Of a DNA stretch of 64,000 nt, positions 55,795 through 64,000 are shown one piece after another; position 1 is the first letter of the stretch; every line of letters begins with the position of its first letter. The notes below the pieces were generated by a model that made no database searches, was not told the origin of the DNA, and saw only the letters and a list, made by a program, of their open reading frames with translations. A program made the translations under genes and the position numbers. Where the stretch lies: the NCBI GenBank assembly GCA_002862125.1, contig PHSP01000001.1:1274501-1338500 (forward strand), in the 5' to 3' direction. Source of the stretch: Methylobacter sp. KS41 (GTDB lineage Bacteria > Pseudomonadota > Gammaproteobacteria > Methylococcales > Methylomonadaceae).

Positions 55795-58189
55795 ATTTGT
55801 TGGCAATCTGTCAATAAAGCGAAAGCTATTGCTGACTCTAATATTCCCTAGCGTAATATCGTTATTATTTGCCGGCTTGTTTTTGATATTGCTTGAAATT
55901 TCAGAATTCCAGAAAAATACTCGCGATGATTTGTCTACGCTGGCAACAATAATCGGCAATCGTAGTACCGCTGCGTTACTGTTTCAGGATATGGAATTGG
56001 CCAAGGAGAATCTTGGCGTGCTTAATACACTGCCGGAAGTGAAAGCTGCCTGTCTCTATGATACGCATGGCGCTATTTTTGCCCGGCTTTCAAAAGATAC
56101 TCATGAAAAAAATACCTGCCCGCAATCTATTGGAGATGAAAAGACGCGTTTTGAATCGGTTAATTTATTTGTGGTTCAGCCGATCGTAGTTGATAAAGAA
56201 GTAATGGGCAGTGTTTATATCCATGCTGATTATACTCAGTCGTATTGGCGAAAAATACAATTTACCGGCCTGCTGTTTATAGTATTGATAGCGGTAACAA
56301 CACTGACCTATTTTTTAACAACACCGCTGTTAAAGCTTATTTCTTCACCCATTAAAAAACTGGTCAATACCGTTAAAGCTATCAGTGACACGAAAGACTA
56401 TGCTTTGAGGGCTGTAAAAGTCAATAATGATGAATTGGGCGTCCTGGTTGACGCCTTCAATGATTTAATTGCCACAGTTGAAGCCCAAAATGAGTCTTTA
56501 ACGCGAGCAAAAGACCGCTATCTGGCTCTCTTTGATGATAATCCTACTATGGTTTTTAATGTCACAGAATCCGGCATTATCTTATCGGTTAACCGCACCG
56601 GCGCCAAACAGTTGGGCATGACCGTTGATGAACTACAGGGCTGCTCGGTTTTTCATTTCGTGCATCCGGATGATTTACCAATAATGCATGATTTGTTTGG
56701 CCACTGCCTGGCCATTCCATTGTCTATCCACAAACAGGAACTTAAACAGGTTTGCCATAATGGACGGATTATTTGGGTTAGGGCAAACGCCAAATTAGTT
56801 GAAACTGAAAATCAGCAAAGCAGCTTATTACTGGTTTGTGAAGATATCACAGAAACTCACGATTTGACTGAGCAAATCGCTTATCAGGCCAGCCATGACG
56901 CCTTGACGGGGCTTGCAAACCGCAGCGAATTTGATAGGCATATTAATCAATTAGTGACATTGGTCCGGGCAGATAGATCCGAGCATGCTCTGTGTTATCT
57001 GGACCTGGATCAATTTAAGGTGGTTAACGATACCTGCGGACATCTTGCCGGAGATGAATTGCTCAGACAATTGGGTGATTTGTTGAGGAAAAATTTACGG
57101 CGGCATGATTTTGTAGCCCGTTTGGGCGGTGACGAGTTTGGCATATTGATGTATCAATGTCCGCTTAATGAAGCGTTTCAAGCCTGTGAAAAAATACGCG
57201 ACATAATCAGTGATTTTCATTTTGGCTGGGAAGATAGAAGCTTCAACGTCGGTGTAAGCATCGGTGTTTCATCTATTAATGCTATCAGCGGCAATTCCGT
57301 GGAACTGCTTAAAGAGGCCGATGCCGCCTGTTATGCGGCAAAAGAAAAAGGCCGGAATCGAGTGCATGTTTTTCTGCCTGACGATGAAGAATTAGCGCTA
57401 AGGCAGGGGGAAATGCAATGGGTATCAAAAATACAGAGGGGCCTTGAACAAAACCGTTTTTGTCTTTACGGGCAGCCGATAGTCCCAATCTCCGGTAAAC
57501 AAGAAAAGATGCATTTTGAAACGTTGGTTCGTTACCGGGATGATAAAGGCCTTATTATCCCGCCGGGCGCATTTTTGCCTGCCGCGGAACGCTATAATCT
57601 GGCGTCTGCAATGGACCGGTCGGTAATTGGTAATCTATTTAAGTGGCTTGCCAGTAAACCGGACTTTCTGGATAATCTATCCGTTTGTTCCGTTAATTTG
57701 TCCGGAGTGTCTCTGTCGGAAGACTCCATGCTGGAGTTTATTTCAGAACAATTCAATTTGTGGGCCATTCCAACGCATAAAATCTGTTTTGAGATAACGG
57801 AAACAGCCGCCATTGCCAATTTATCAAGCGCCACTAAATTTATTAATCATTTAAGGGAGCGGGGTTCTTTATTCTCTCTGGATGATTTTGGCAGCGGTTT
57901 GTCTTCTTTTGCGTATTTAAAAAACCTGCCCGTGGACTATCTTAAAATTGACGGTTTCTTTGTTAAGGATATTGTTGATGATGAAGTTGATCTCGCCATG
58001 GTAAGAGCAATTAACGAAGTCGGACATATCATGGGCAAAAAAACGATTGCTGAATTTGTTGAGAATAAAGAAATTTTCACTTTACTAAATGAACTGGGCG
58101 TAGATTATGCACAAGGCTATGGTATCGGAAAGCCGGTGCCGCTTGATGAACTTACGCTAATAAACCCATTTCCGCCGGCATCAACATGA
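55787..58189 (+). CDS. Membrane GGDEF-EAL protein with CHASE8-like sensor, HAMP and PAS domains
   Basis: The 800 residues divide into: transmembrane helix (about 12-37), a periplasmic CHASE8-like domain (about 40-150) as in YfiN, a second helix (about 160-182), HAMP (185-235), PAS (240-355), GGDEF (370-530) and EAL (550-790). The cyclase motif GGDEF is intact at 447-451 with an RxxD inhibitory site at 438-441. The EAL domain reads ETL at 578-580, keeping the metal-binding Glu, plus DDFGSG and KIDGFFVKD, so both activities could be present. It overlaps yfiR by 8 bp and the receptor gene by 4 bp. Confidence 0.95.
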   Translation: MIKFVGNLSIKRKLLLTLIFPSVISLLFAGLFLILLEISEFQKNTRDDLSTLATIIGNRSTAALLFQDMELAKENLGVLNTLPEVKAACLYDTHGAIFARLSKDTHEKNTCPQSIGDEKTRFESVNLFVVQPIVVDKEVMGSVYIHADYTQSYWRKIQFTGLLFIVLIAVTTLTYFLTTPLLKLISSPIKKLVNTVKAISDTKDYALRAVKVNNDELGVLVDAFNDLIATVEAQNESLTRAKDRYLALFDDNPTMVFNVTESGIILSVNRTGAKQLGMTVDELQGCSVFHFVHPDDLPIMHDLFGHCLAIPLSIHKQELKQVCHNGRIIWVRANAKLVETENQQSSLLLVCEDITETHDLTEQIAYQASHDALTGLANRSEFDRHINQLVTLVRADRSEHALCYLDLDQFKVVNDTCGHLAGDELLRQLGDLLRKNLRRHDFVARLGGDEFGILMYQCPLNEAFQACEKIRDIISDFHFGWEDRSFNVGVSIGVSSINAISGNSVELLKEADAACYAAKEKGRNRVHVFLPDDEELALRQGEMQWVSKIQRGLEQNRFCLYGQPIVPISGKQEKMHFETLVRYRDDKGLIIPPGAFLPAAERYNLASAMDRSVIGNLFKWLASKPDFLDNLSVCSVNLSGVSLSEDSMLEFISEQFNLWAIPTHKICFEITETAAIANLSSATKFINHLRERGSLFSLDDFGSGLSSFAYLKNLPVDYLKIDGFFVKDIVDDEVDLAMVRAINEVGHIMGKKTIAEFVENKEIFTLLNELGVDYAQGYGIGKPVPLDELTLINPFPPAST

Positions 58190-60345
58190 ACGTTAAAAAT
58201 TTATTTAAAATTAAACAATTAGTGTTGATAGGCTACTTTAGCTCAGGCATTGCGATTGCCGAAAACAAGGTGGATGATTATTTTGCCATGTCTCCAGCCG
58301 AACTGGCGGAGACCCCGGTCACAATTGCCACCGGAACGCCAAAGCCGGTTTATCAATCCGCCGCGATAACCAGTTTAGTTACCGCCGAGCAAATTAAATC
58401 CATGGGCGCGACTCAACTGCATGAAGTTCTGGAAACGGTGCCTGGGGTTCACGCCACTCTTCAGCCTAATTCTGGCGACTATAGCTACAGCATACGCGGT
58501 ATCCGTAATGCGCAAAACTCAGAAGTTCTGATACTATTAAACGGCACCCGCATTACCACGCCTTTTAATGGCACCTTAATGACAGGCACGGAGATGCCGA
58601 TTGAGGATATTCAGCAAGTGGAGGTTATCCGTGGGCCTGGCTCTGCATTGTATGGCGCCGATGCGTTTGCCGGCGTTATCAATATCATTACCAAAAAAGC
58701 CAACGACATCGATGGCAAGGTCCTGGGGGTTCGCGCAGGCGATCATGGCACCCAAAGCGGATGGGGGCAGTACGGCGCTCAGTGGGCCGGCTGGGATGTT
58801 GCCGCCAGTCTGCAATACCAGCATAGTGACGGCGATAACAGCCGCATTGTTCATGCCGATGCTCAAACCCTGAATGATAGTTTGCTTGGAACACACGCGT
58901 CTCATGCTCCAGGGCCAATGAACACAAACTTTGGATTATTCAACGGACATCTTAATCTGCAGCGCAAGCATTGGGACATTGGCTTCTGGGCATATAATTC
59001 AAACGGAGGCACCCGCGCGGGTGGCGCTGGAGCACTAGATCCAAATGGCAATGCCAACGGCGAGCAATATTTAGGCGATGTGCGCTTTTCCACGGAAGAC
59101 TGGCTTGATAACTGGGAACTGACGGCTCACGCCAGTTATCTGCAGGCCGACTTTCAGGCGCAAAATCACCTTCTCCCGAGTAACGCGGTATTACCCATAG
59201 GTTCTGATGGGAATATTTCATCTTCCAGCCAATCTCTTACTTTGTTCACTGATGGATTAAATCTTAATTTAGGCCATATGGAGAAGATTCCATCAATTGA
59301 ATTGAGCTCAATTTACAAGGGCCTGAACAATCATATCATTCGCTTCAGCACCGGTTTCCGGTATGAAGGAATTACCACCAGTGATAGTAGAAATTTTGGC
59401 TATGGCGTGCCGCTTCCTCCCGTGGTTGATGGTGCGTTAACAAATGTGACAAGCACATCTTTTGCCTATTTGCCGGCTATTCACCGGACAATCAAGTCGC
59501 TGGTAGCGCAGGATGAATGGCAAATTGCCGACCATTGGCACTTCACCGCCGGCGTGCGTTATGACTATTATTCTGATTTCGGCGGGACCACCAATCCGCG
59601 TCTTGCCCTGGTTTGGGATATCAATGAACAACTCACCAGCAAGCTTTTGTATGGGAAGGCGTTTAGAGCGCCCAATTTTGCCGAGCAGGTTACCCAGAAT
59701 AATCCGGTTATACTGGGCAACAGAAGCTTGAAGCCCGAGACCATCAATACCTATGAATGGGCCTTGAATTACCGGCCAACCTCAGCACTGAGCACCGCTG
59801 TCGATGTGTTTTATTATCAACTAAATGATCTTATATCGGCAGTGCCTGATCCAAATCGATCAACAAGCACCTATCAGAATAGCGGCAATCAAAACGGCTA
59901 TGGAACAGAGTTTGAATTTAACTGGCAAATCGCTGAACAATGGCGGGTAAGAGGCAATTACGCATGGCAACATTCAGTCAACGAGAAGACCGACAACCCG
60001 GTAACCGGAGTGCCCGAGCATCATGTTTTTGTGGCGTTCGACTGGCAGTTTTTACCCCAGTGGCAATTACAGCCTCAGCTTAACTGGATAGGCGGCAGAA
60101 CCCCTTTAACAAGCCCTGAACCGACGGTGAACGCGCTTTTAGGCGATAACCTGAACTTGAGAAATTACCAAACGGTCGACTTCACGGTGCGGGGCAAAAA
60201 GCTGTTCGGACATCTTAATCTTGCAGCCTCCTTGCGCAATGCGTTCGATACCAAATATTATGAACCGGCTGCCCTGCAATTAGTGCCTCAAACCCTGCCC
60301 ATGCCTGGAAGAAGCTTTTATCTTGAAGCATCGGTTAACTTTTGA
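58186..60345 (+). CDS. TonB-dependent outer-membrane receptor
   Basis: The 719-residue protein has a signal peptide (cleavage near GIAIA-EN, residue 26) and a plug domain with VIRGPGSALYGADAFAGVINIITK. A large beta-barrel follows, ending in the C-terminal phenylalanine (EASVNF) expected for outer-membrane barrels. The short mature N-terminus (MSPAELAETPVTIATG) resembles receptors encoded next to YfiR and cyclase genes. Its ATG overlaps the cyclase stop (ATGA). The ligand is unknown; it could be an iron or other metal complex, a vitamin, or another substrate. Confidence 0.95.
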   Translation: MNVKNLFKIKQLVLIGYFSSGIAIAENKVDDYFAMSPAELAETPVTIATGTPKPVYQSAAITSLVTAEQIKSMGATQLHEVLETVPGVHATLQPNSGDYSYSIRGIRNAQNSEVLILLNGTRITTPFNGTLMTGTEMPIEDIQQVEVIRGPGSALYGADAFAGVINIITKKANDIDGKVLGVRAGDHGTQSGWGQYGAQWAGWDVAASLQYQHSDGDNSRIVHADAQTLNDSLLGTHASHAPGPMNTNFGLFNGHLNLQRKHWDIGFWAYNSNGGTRAGGAGALDPNGNANGEQYLGDVRFSTEDWLDNWELTAHASYLQADFQAQNHLLPSNAVLPIGSDGNISSSSQSLTLFTDGLNLNLGHMEKIPSIELSSIYKGLNNHIIRFSTGFRYEGITTSDSRNFGYGVPLPPVVDGALTNVTSTSFAYLPAIHRTIKSLVAQDEWQIADHWHFTAGVRYDYYSDFGGTTNPRLALVWDINEQLTSKLLYGKAFRAPNFAEQVTQNNPVILGNRSLKPETINTYEWALNYRPTSALSTAVDVFYYQLNDLISAVPDPNRSTSTYQNSGNQNGYGTEFEFNWQIAEQWRVRGNYAWQHSVNEKTDNPVTGVPEHHVFVAFDWQFLPQWQLQPQLNWIGGRTPLTSPEPTVNALLGDNLNLRNYQTVDFTVRGKKLFGHLNLAASLRNAFDTKYYEPAALQLVPQTLPMPGRSFYLEASVNF

Positions 60346-60656
60346 TGCATTGAAAATAAACAAAAATCCTGCCCTATTCGGGTATATTCATTCTTGGATA
60401 TCTGCAGACAATTTAGTGAGCCCAACGATTAAGTTGGGAACTATGACTGGAAGGCTGAAGTTTCTAGCAGTTCGTTTCATTAAAACATTTACAAATTTTT
60501 ATACGCTTGTCTAACTGCGGACACTTTGAGTAAATTTATTTTCAGCAAGTTCATGCTGAATGAGCTTTTGTAATATTTTTGGCGAATCAAACTATTAGTA
60601 TGAACTTGTTAATTCTCCTGCAACTTGTTCCCTTAGGGCTCTTGTTGGTCGAGCTT
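60346..60656. other. Intergenic region after the TonB-dependent receptor gene
   Basis: The 311 bp lie between convergent genes. I find no coding content with family character. A 63-codon plus-strand frame overlaps the receptor end and has no domain. No strong terminator hairpin is seen. Confidence 0.4.
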
Positions 60657-61394
60657 TTAAGAACGAGAAAATACGATTTTTCCGTTATTCGTGAGTAAAT
60701 TCCATATATCCAGGTTTTTTTCAGCTACGCAATCAAGCAAATCGGATATTTTTATTGCCGCCGGCCATCTTTCACCATGATAATCAACCAGTGGACCAAT
60801 TTTATTTAAACTGATGCCCAAAGGTGATACAAAACGGAAAAATGACGGTTCCATCGCGGCAAATAAATAGTGAATATCGTTTTCATAGCTTGCTTTAACG
60901 AAACAGGCAATTAAAGAGATAGCAATATGAGGAAAACTTCGCCGTTCGTTTAGTGTGAAACAATCTGGATGCCAATCAGCATGGATACCGGCTATGGTAT
61001 TTTCTTCATCTTTTCTTTTTTTAAACGCTTTCGATACGCAAAACCGTGATACTTCTCCTAGTTGTCTTCGATTAACAGACTGCAGCATTGCAGTATTATC
61101 AATCTCACAATGGAGTTCGATTGGAAATAATTTTTCAGGATTATTGGCGTCAGGAAGGATAAGACGGGTTGTTGCCGCATAATCTCCGGATTTCCGGTGA
61201 CGTATCAGGTAATGAGTCGATTGCCGGTCAAATTCATCAAATTCCAGGCCATCAGGATAGTCTTCAGAATTAAATACATCATTTTCAATACAAAATACTT
61301 GGTAACGCAGCTTATACACCTCATTTCTAAGTTCATCAGAAAGCGCGGGCACCATCTCAAAATATTCATTAAAAAAATTTATAGTATCTGGCAA
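60657..61394 (-). CDS. PEP-CTERM/exosortase system-associated acyltransferase
   Basis: The GNAT-like protein matches the family that accompanies exosortase systems. It has YFEMVPALSDELRNEVYKLRYQVFC near the start, DEFDRQSTHYLIRHR, GDYAATTRLILPD and GEVSRFCVSKAFK. A TTG at 61394 (MPDTINFFNEYF, 245 residues) has AGAGAG upstream and fits the family N-terminus. The frame is open to a TTG at 61430. Family members may act like autoinducer synthases or modify exopolysaccharide or sorting substrates; that is not established. No exosortase gene is in the window. Confidence 0.87.
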   Translation of the reverse strand: MPDTINFFNEYFEMVPALSDELRNEVYKLRYQVFCIENDVFNSEDYPDGLEFDEFDRQSTHYLIRHRKSGDYAATTRLILPDANNPEKLFPIELHCEIDNTAMLQSVNRRQLGEVSRFCVSKAFKKRKDEENTIAGIHADWHPDCFTLNERRSFPHIAISLIACFVKASYENDIHYLFAAMEPSFFRFVSPLGISLNKIGPLVDYHGERWPAAIKISDLLDCVAEKNLDIWNLLTNNGKIVFSRS

Positions 61395-61430
61395 GTGCTT
61401 CTCTCTTAATTTATCAGGGGGTGATAGCAA

Positions 61431-62142
61431 TAGAATGGTTTAATTTCAAAATCTTCTTGAATGGTTTCGGAATGTTGAAAAGGATGTTTTCACTTTAATA
61501 TGATTTAAAATTTTTTAATTTATTACATCCAGAGCAAACCGGCATTTTTCTCTTAAATTGCTACTTGTTTTGTTTCAAGAAATTCCTAGCTAGTATAATT
61601 TTTATGTGCAAAAAAAGCTATATCAAGGTATAGGAAATTCGTTTTTCTCCTGATAACTAAATAATAAGAAGGTTTCACCTATAAACTCATGCGAAAAGAC
61701 AAAGCCTTGTTTGCTCGTAAACACTCCATAAAATTGTCAGCGGGGCTTTTTGCCAGTGGCCTACCGGTTTTGTCTGTAAAGAGCAAAAGCTTGTACTCCC
61801 GTGAAACCAAATTTTCCGGTCATGGTGATTAAGACATCAACGATATTGGGAGGAGGTATTAAAGGATTTCCCGCAACTCCAAACATGTTTTACGCAATCA
61901 CAGCATTAGTTGACCAAAGAATAAAGGCAATGAAGAAAGTTGGGGTCGACGCAATCCCTGATAATGCTTATAATTGATGTTTCAAGGGCTTACATATCCA
62001 AGCCGCTTATTACCACTTCACTCCTATGCGAGAAGGCTTGGTGTTGCGGTATAGCAATTCTCTAACTTGTGGATATTAATTCAATTTCTGAACGTATTGA
62101 AAGCAGGCTCGATTATTTTATACAACCTGTAAAGGATAAACA
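61431..62142. other. Intergenic region, possibly decayed, with two overlapping tiny frames
   Basis: These 712 bp are the longest gene-free stretch. Two short plus-strand frames overlap: 61690-61833 (47 aa, MRKDKALFARKHSIKLSAGL...) and 61822-61977 (51 aa, MVIKTSTILGGGIKGFPATP...). The second lacks good spacing to any ribosome site. Neither has a recognised domain, and both may be relics. No structured RNA or clear promoter is evident, apart from the AAAGGA ribosome site of the methyltransferase at the right end. Confidence 0.35.
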
Positions 62143-62925
62143 ATGTCACAACCCAAAGGCTATGCAGACCCGGAATATCTCCGCGCGGCAGGAAATCAGA
62201 TAACTCACATTAAGCAACGCTCCTACAACCTCATGCAAATCCAGCTGGGTCATAAAGTGCTGGATTTAGGCTGTGGGCCAGGCACTGATACGATTCCTTT
62301 AGCGCCATTGGCGGGTGCAAACGGACAAGTTATTGGCGCGGATTACGATGAGACTATGCTTGCCGTTGCCGAGCAACGCGCAGGGCAAGCAGGGGTGAAT
62401 GAATGGGTCAAACATCAGCGCGTTGACGCCATGTCATTGCCCTTTGCAAATGAATATTTCGATTCCTGCCGCAGTGAACGCTTGTTTCAGCATTTGCTTG
62501 ATCCCGCACAGGCCTTATCTGAAATGGCGCGGGTAACAAAACCGGGGGGGTGGCTGGTTGTACTGGATACCGATTGGGGCACCTGGTCTACGGATTGTAA
62601 TGACAGCAATATCGAGCGCCGTCTGGCCCGCTTTATGGCCGAATCCTATTTAAATAATGGTTACTCAGGGCGAAAATTATACCGCTTATTCAAGCAGCAA
62701 AATCTGGCCGATATTTCCTTTGAGGTGTTTCCTGTGGCTACCCCCATCTATGCTTTGGCACGTCAGGTAACGCAGGCGGAAAAAAGCGAACAGGAAGCCC
62801 TTAAAGCTGGCGTCATTACTGACGAGGAACTTCACCGTTGGCGGACAGACCTTGAACAGGCGGACGCGGAAGGCATCTATTTTAGCAGTGTAAACCTCGT
62901 GATGTTTGCCGGGCGCAAGAATTGA
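62143..62925 (+). CDS. Class I SAM-dependent methyltransferase
   Basis: The 260-residue protein has the SAM-binding loop VLDLGCGPGTDT (residues 44-55), acidic motif II (IGADYDETML), and the post-I motif VDAMSLPFANEYFDS. These features resemble UbiE/arsenite-type small-molecule methyltransferases. The substrate cannot be assigned. AAAGGA precedes the ATG. It converges on purD with a gap of about 40 bp. Confidence 0.9.
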   Translation: MSQPKGYADPEYLRAAGNQITHIKQRSYNLMQIQLGHKVLDLGCGPGTDTIPLAPLAGANGQVIGADYDETMLAVAEQRAGQAGVNEWVKHQRVDAMSLPFANEYFDSCRSERLFQHLLDPAQALSEMARVTKPGGWLVVLDTDWGTWSTDCNDSNIERRLARFMAESYLNNGYSGRKLYRLFKQQNLADISFEVFPVATPIYALARQVTQAEKSEQEALKAGVITDEELHRWRTDLEQADAEGIYFSSVNLVMFAGRKN

Positions 62926-62964
62926 ATCCGCTGTTTTTGAGGTTATAGCCTTGTTTACTATCCA

Positions 62965-64000
62965 TTAACCGGAATCTCCCTTAATGGCTTTAAAGCCAAT
63001 ATCGGTGCGGTAATAGATGTTATTCCAATGTATGTTGCCGGCAAGCGCATAGGCTTTCGTTTGAGCTTCCTGAATGTCATGACCCAACGCGCAAACGCAT
63101 AAAACGCGTCCGCCGGCGGTGACTATATCGCCGCCAATTTGTTTTGTCCCCGCATGAAACACTTTGCTGTCTTCATGATCTTCTGTAGGCAAACCGGAAA
63201 TAACCGCGCCTTTTTGATAGGCGTCCGGGTATCCTCCGGCTGCCAGAACAACGCCTAATGCCGCCCGCTCATCCCATTCACTCGTGGTTTTATCAAGTTC
63301 TCCTGCCAAGGCAGCCTCACAGAGTTCGACCAGATCGCTTTTCATGCGCATCATGATCGGCTGGGTCTCAGGATCACCGAAACGGCAGTTATATTCCAGC
63401 ACTTTAATAGAGCCATCGGCGGCTATCATTAAGCCCGCATAAAGAAAACCGGTGTAAGGCAGGCCATCGTCAGCCATGCCTCTTAAGGTCGGTTCGATCA
63501 CATCATTCATAACCCGGTCATGAATTTCAGCAGTGACGACAGGGGCTGGAGAATATGCGCCCATGCCACCCGTATTAGGGCCTTTATCGCCATTATCACG
63601 GGCCTTATGATCCTGGGATGTGGCCATGGGCAAGGCGTATTTGCCATCCGCAATGATAATGAAACTGGCCTCTTCTCCTTGCAAAAATTCCTCAATGACA
63701 ACCCGGTTGCCGGCTTCGCCAAACACATTGCCTGATAGCATGTCTTCAACGGCATCAGTTGCCTCTTGTTCAGTTTGCGCGACAATAACGCCTTTGCCCG
63801 CCGCTAAACCGTCGGCTTTGACGACAATAGGCGCGCCTTGCCGCCGGATATAGGCGATAGCCATTTGTTTATCGGTAAAGGATTGGTATCGGGCGGTCGG
63901 GATATTATGACGGATCATGAAATCCTTGCAAAAAGACTTGGAGCCCTCCAGTTGCGCGGCTTTGGCTGTGGGCCCGAAGCATTTCAGACCGGCTTGTTGA
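62965..64000 (-). CDS. purD: Phosphoribosylamine-glycine ligase PurD, N-terminus outside the window
   Basis: PurD joins glycine to phosphoribosylamine in purine synthesis. The frame is open to the right window edge; the ATG at 63918 is internal. The residues before it (GLKCFGPTAKAAQLEGSK) are the conserved PurD segment. Visible ATP-grasp features are VVKADGLAAGKGVIVA, the metal-binding MGAYSPAP region, and LEYNCRFGDPETQ. About 345 C-terminal residues are present and roughly the first 80 are missing. It ends at TAA 62967-62965. Confidence 0.95.
   Translation of the reverse strand, partial: QQAGLKCFGPTAKAAQLEGSKSFCKDFMIRHNIPTARYQSFTDKQMAIAYIRRQGAPIVVKADGLAAGKGVIVAQTEQEATDAVEDMLSGNVFGEAGNRVVIEEFLQGEEASFIIIADGKYALPMATSQDHKARDNGDKGPNTGGMGAYSPAPVVTAEIHDRVMNDVIEPTLRGMADDGLPYTGFLYAGLMIAADGSIKVLEYNCRFGDPETQPIMMRMKSDLVELCEAALAGELDKTTSEWDERAALGVVLAAGGYPDAYQKGAVISGLPTEDHEDSKVFHAGTKQIGGDIVTAGGRVLCVCALGHDIQEAQTKAYALAGNIHWNNIYYRTDIGFKAIKGDSG

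Noticed and set aside
58576-59221. Several minus-strand ORFs of 60-110 codons inside the TonB receptor gene
   Set aside because: They are shadows of a frame with a clear plug and barrel sequence.
60323-60514. 63-codon plus-strand ORF after the TonB receptor gene
   Set aside because: It starts inside the receptor's 3' end in another frame and has no domain or ribosome site.

Overview
The window is a stretch of bacterial chromosome. The complete division/cell-wall (dcw) cluster, the rpsU-yqeY-dnaG-rpoD block followed by tRNA-Ile2, and the rsmI/yraN/diaA/dolP group all point to a gammaproteobacterium. The extras fit a methanotroph of the Methylococcales type: a PEP-CTERM/exosortase-associated acyltransferase, a GH57 branching enzyme paired with DUF4912, and a plant/fungal-type H+-ATPase. 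That genus-level placement is inference, because no methane oxidation genes lie in the window. No phage, CRISPR array or transposase gene is visible.

Layout. Bases 1-885 hold the N-terminal part of a large oxidoreductase that runs off the left edge. Bases 1358-18897 hold one minus-strand dcw operon: mraZ-rsmH-ftsL-ftsI-murE-murF-mraY-murD-ftsW-murG-murC-murB/ddl-ftsQ-ftsA-ftsZ. Its promoter and a phased array of MraZ-type boxes lie upstream of mraZ, and a hairpin follows ftsZ. Genes overlap or abut almost throughout, and murB and ddl are read as a single 600-residue ORF. rnpB (RNase P RNA) follows at about 19303-19652, then rsmI facing yraN-diaA-dolP, then nadC with a flavin reductase.

Bases 24141-35000 are a looser accessory region. 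It holds DUF4912 + GH57 branching enzyme, a HugZ-like protein, a P3A-type H+-ATPase, an FtsH-like (M41-type) protease domain lacking the AAA module, a small secreted protein, a MEKHLA-domain protein, a SemiSWEET, class I fructose bisphosphatase and a DUF502 membrane protein. Bases 35209-36826 hold a folate/pterin group (pteridine reductase, folK, folB), followed by plsY and tsaD. Bases 38645-43070 hold rpsU-yqeY-dnaG-rpoD-tRNA-Ile2. Bases 43138-46619 hold the SAM cycle (metK, ahcY, metF) with a 123-bp inverted-repeat element between ahcY and metF. Bases 46693-52110 hold a Uma2-family protein, bioA, rsmE, a CPBP protease, yajQ and cca.

Bases 52249-53039 are a multiply frameshifted TauE/SafE pseudogene. 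msrB and an M18 aminopeptidase come next. The most system-like accessory locus is 55267-60345, three overlapping genes encoding a YfiR-type periplasmic protein, a membrane CHASE8-like/HAMP/PAS/GGDEF/EAL protein and a TonB-dependent receptor. The right end holds the PEP-CTERM-associated acyltransferase, about 700 bp of apparently decayed DNA, a methyltransferase and the 5'-truncated purD.

The points most worth checking are the murB-ddl fusion, the YfiR/GGDEF-EAL/TonB-receptor operon, the 10-bp phased MraZ boxes, the stand-alone M41-like protease and the repeat element upstream of metF.
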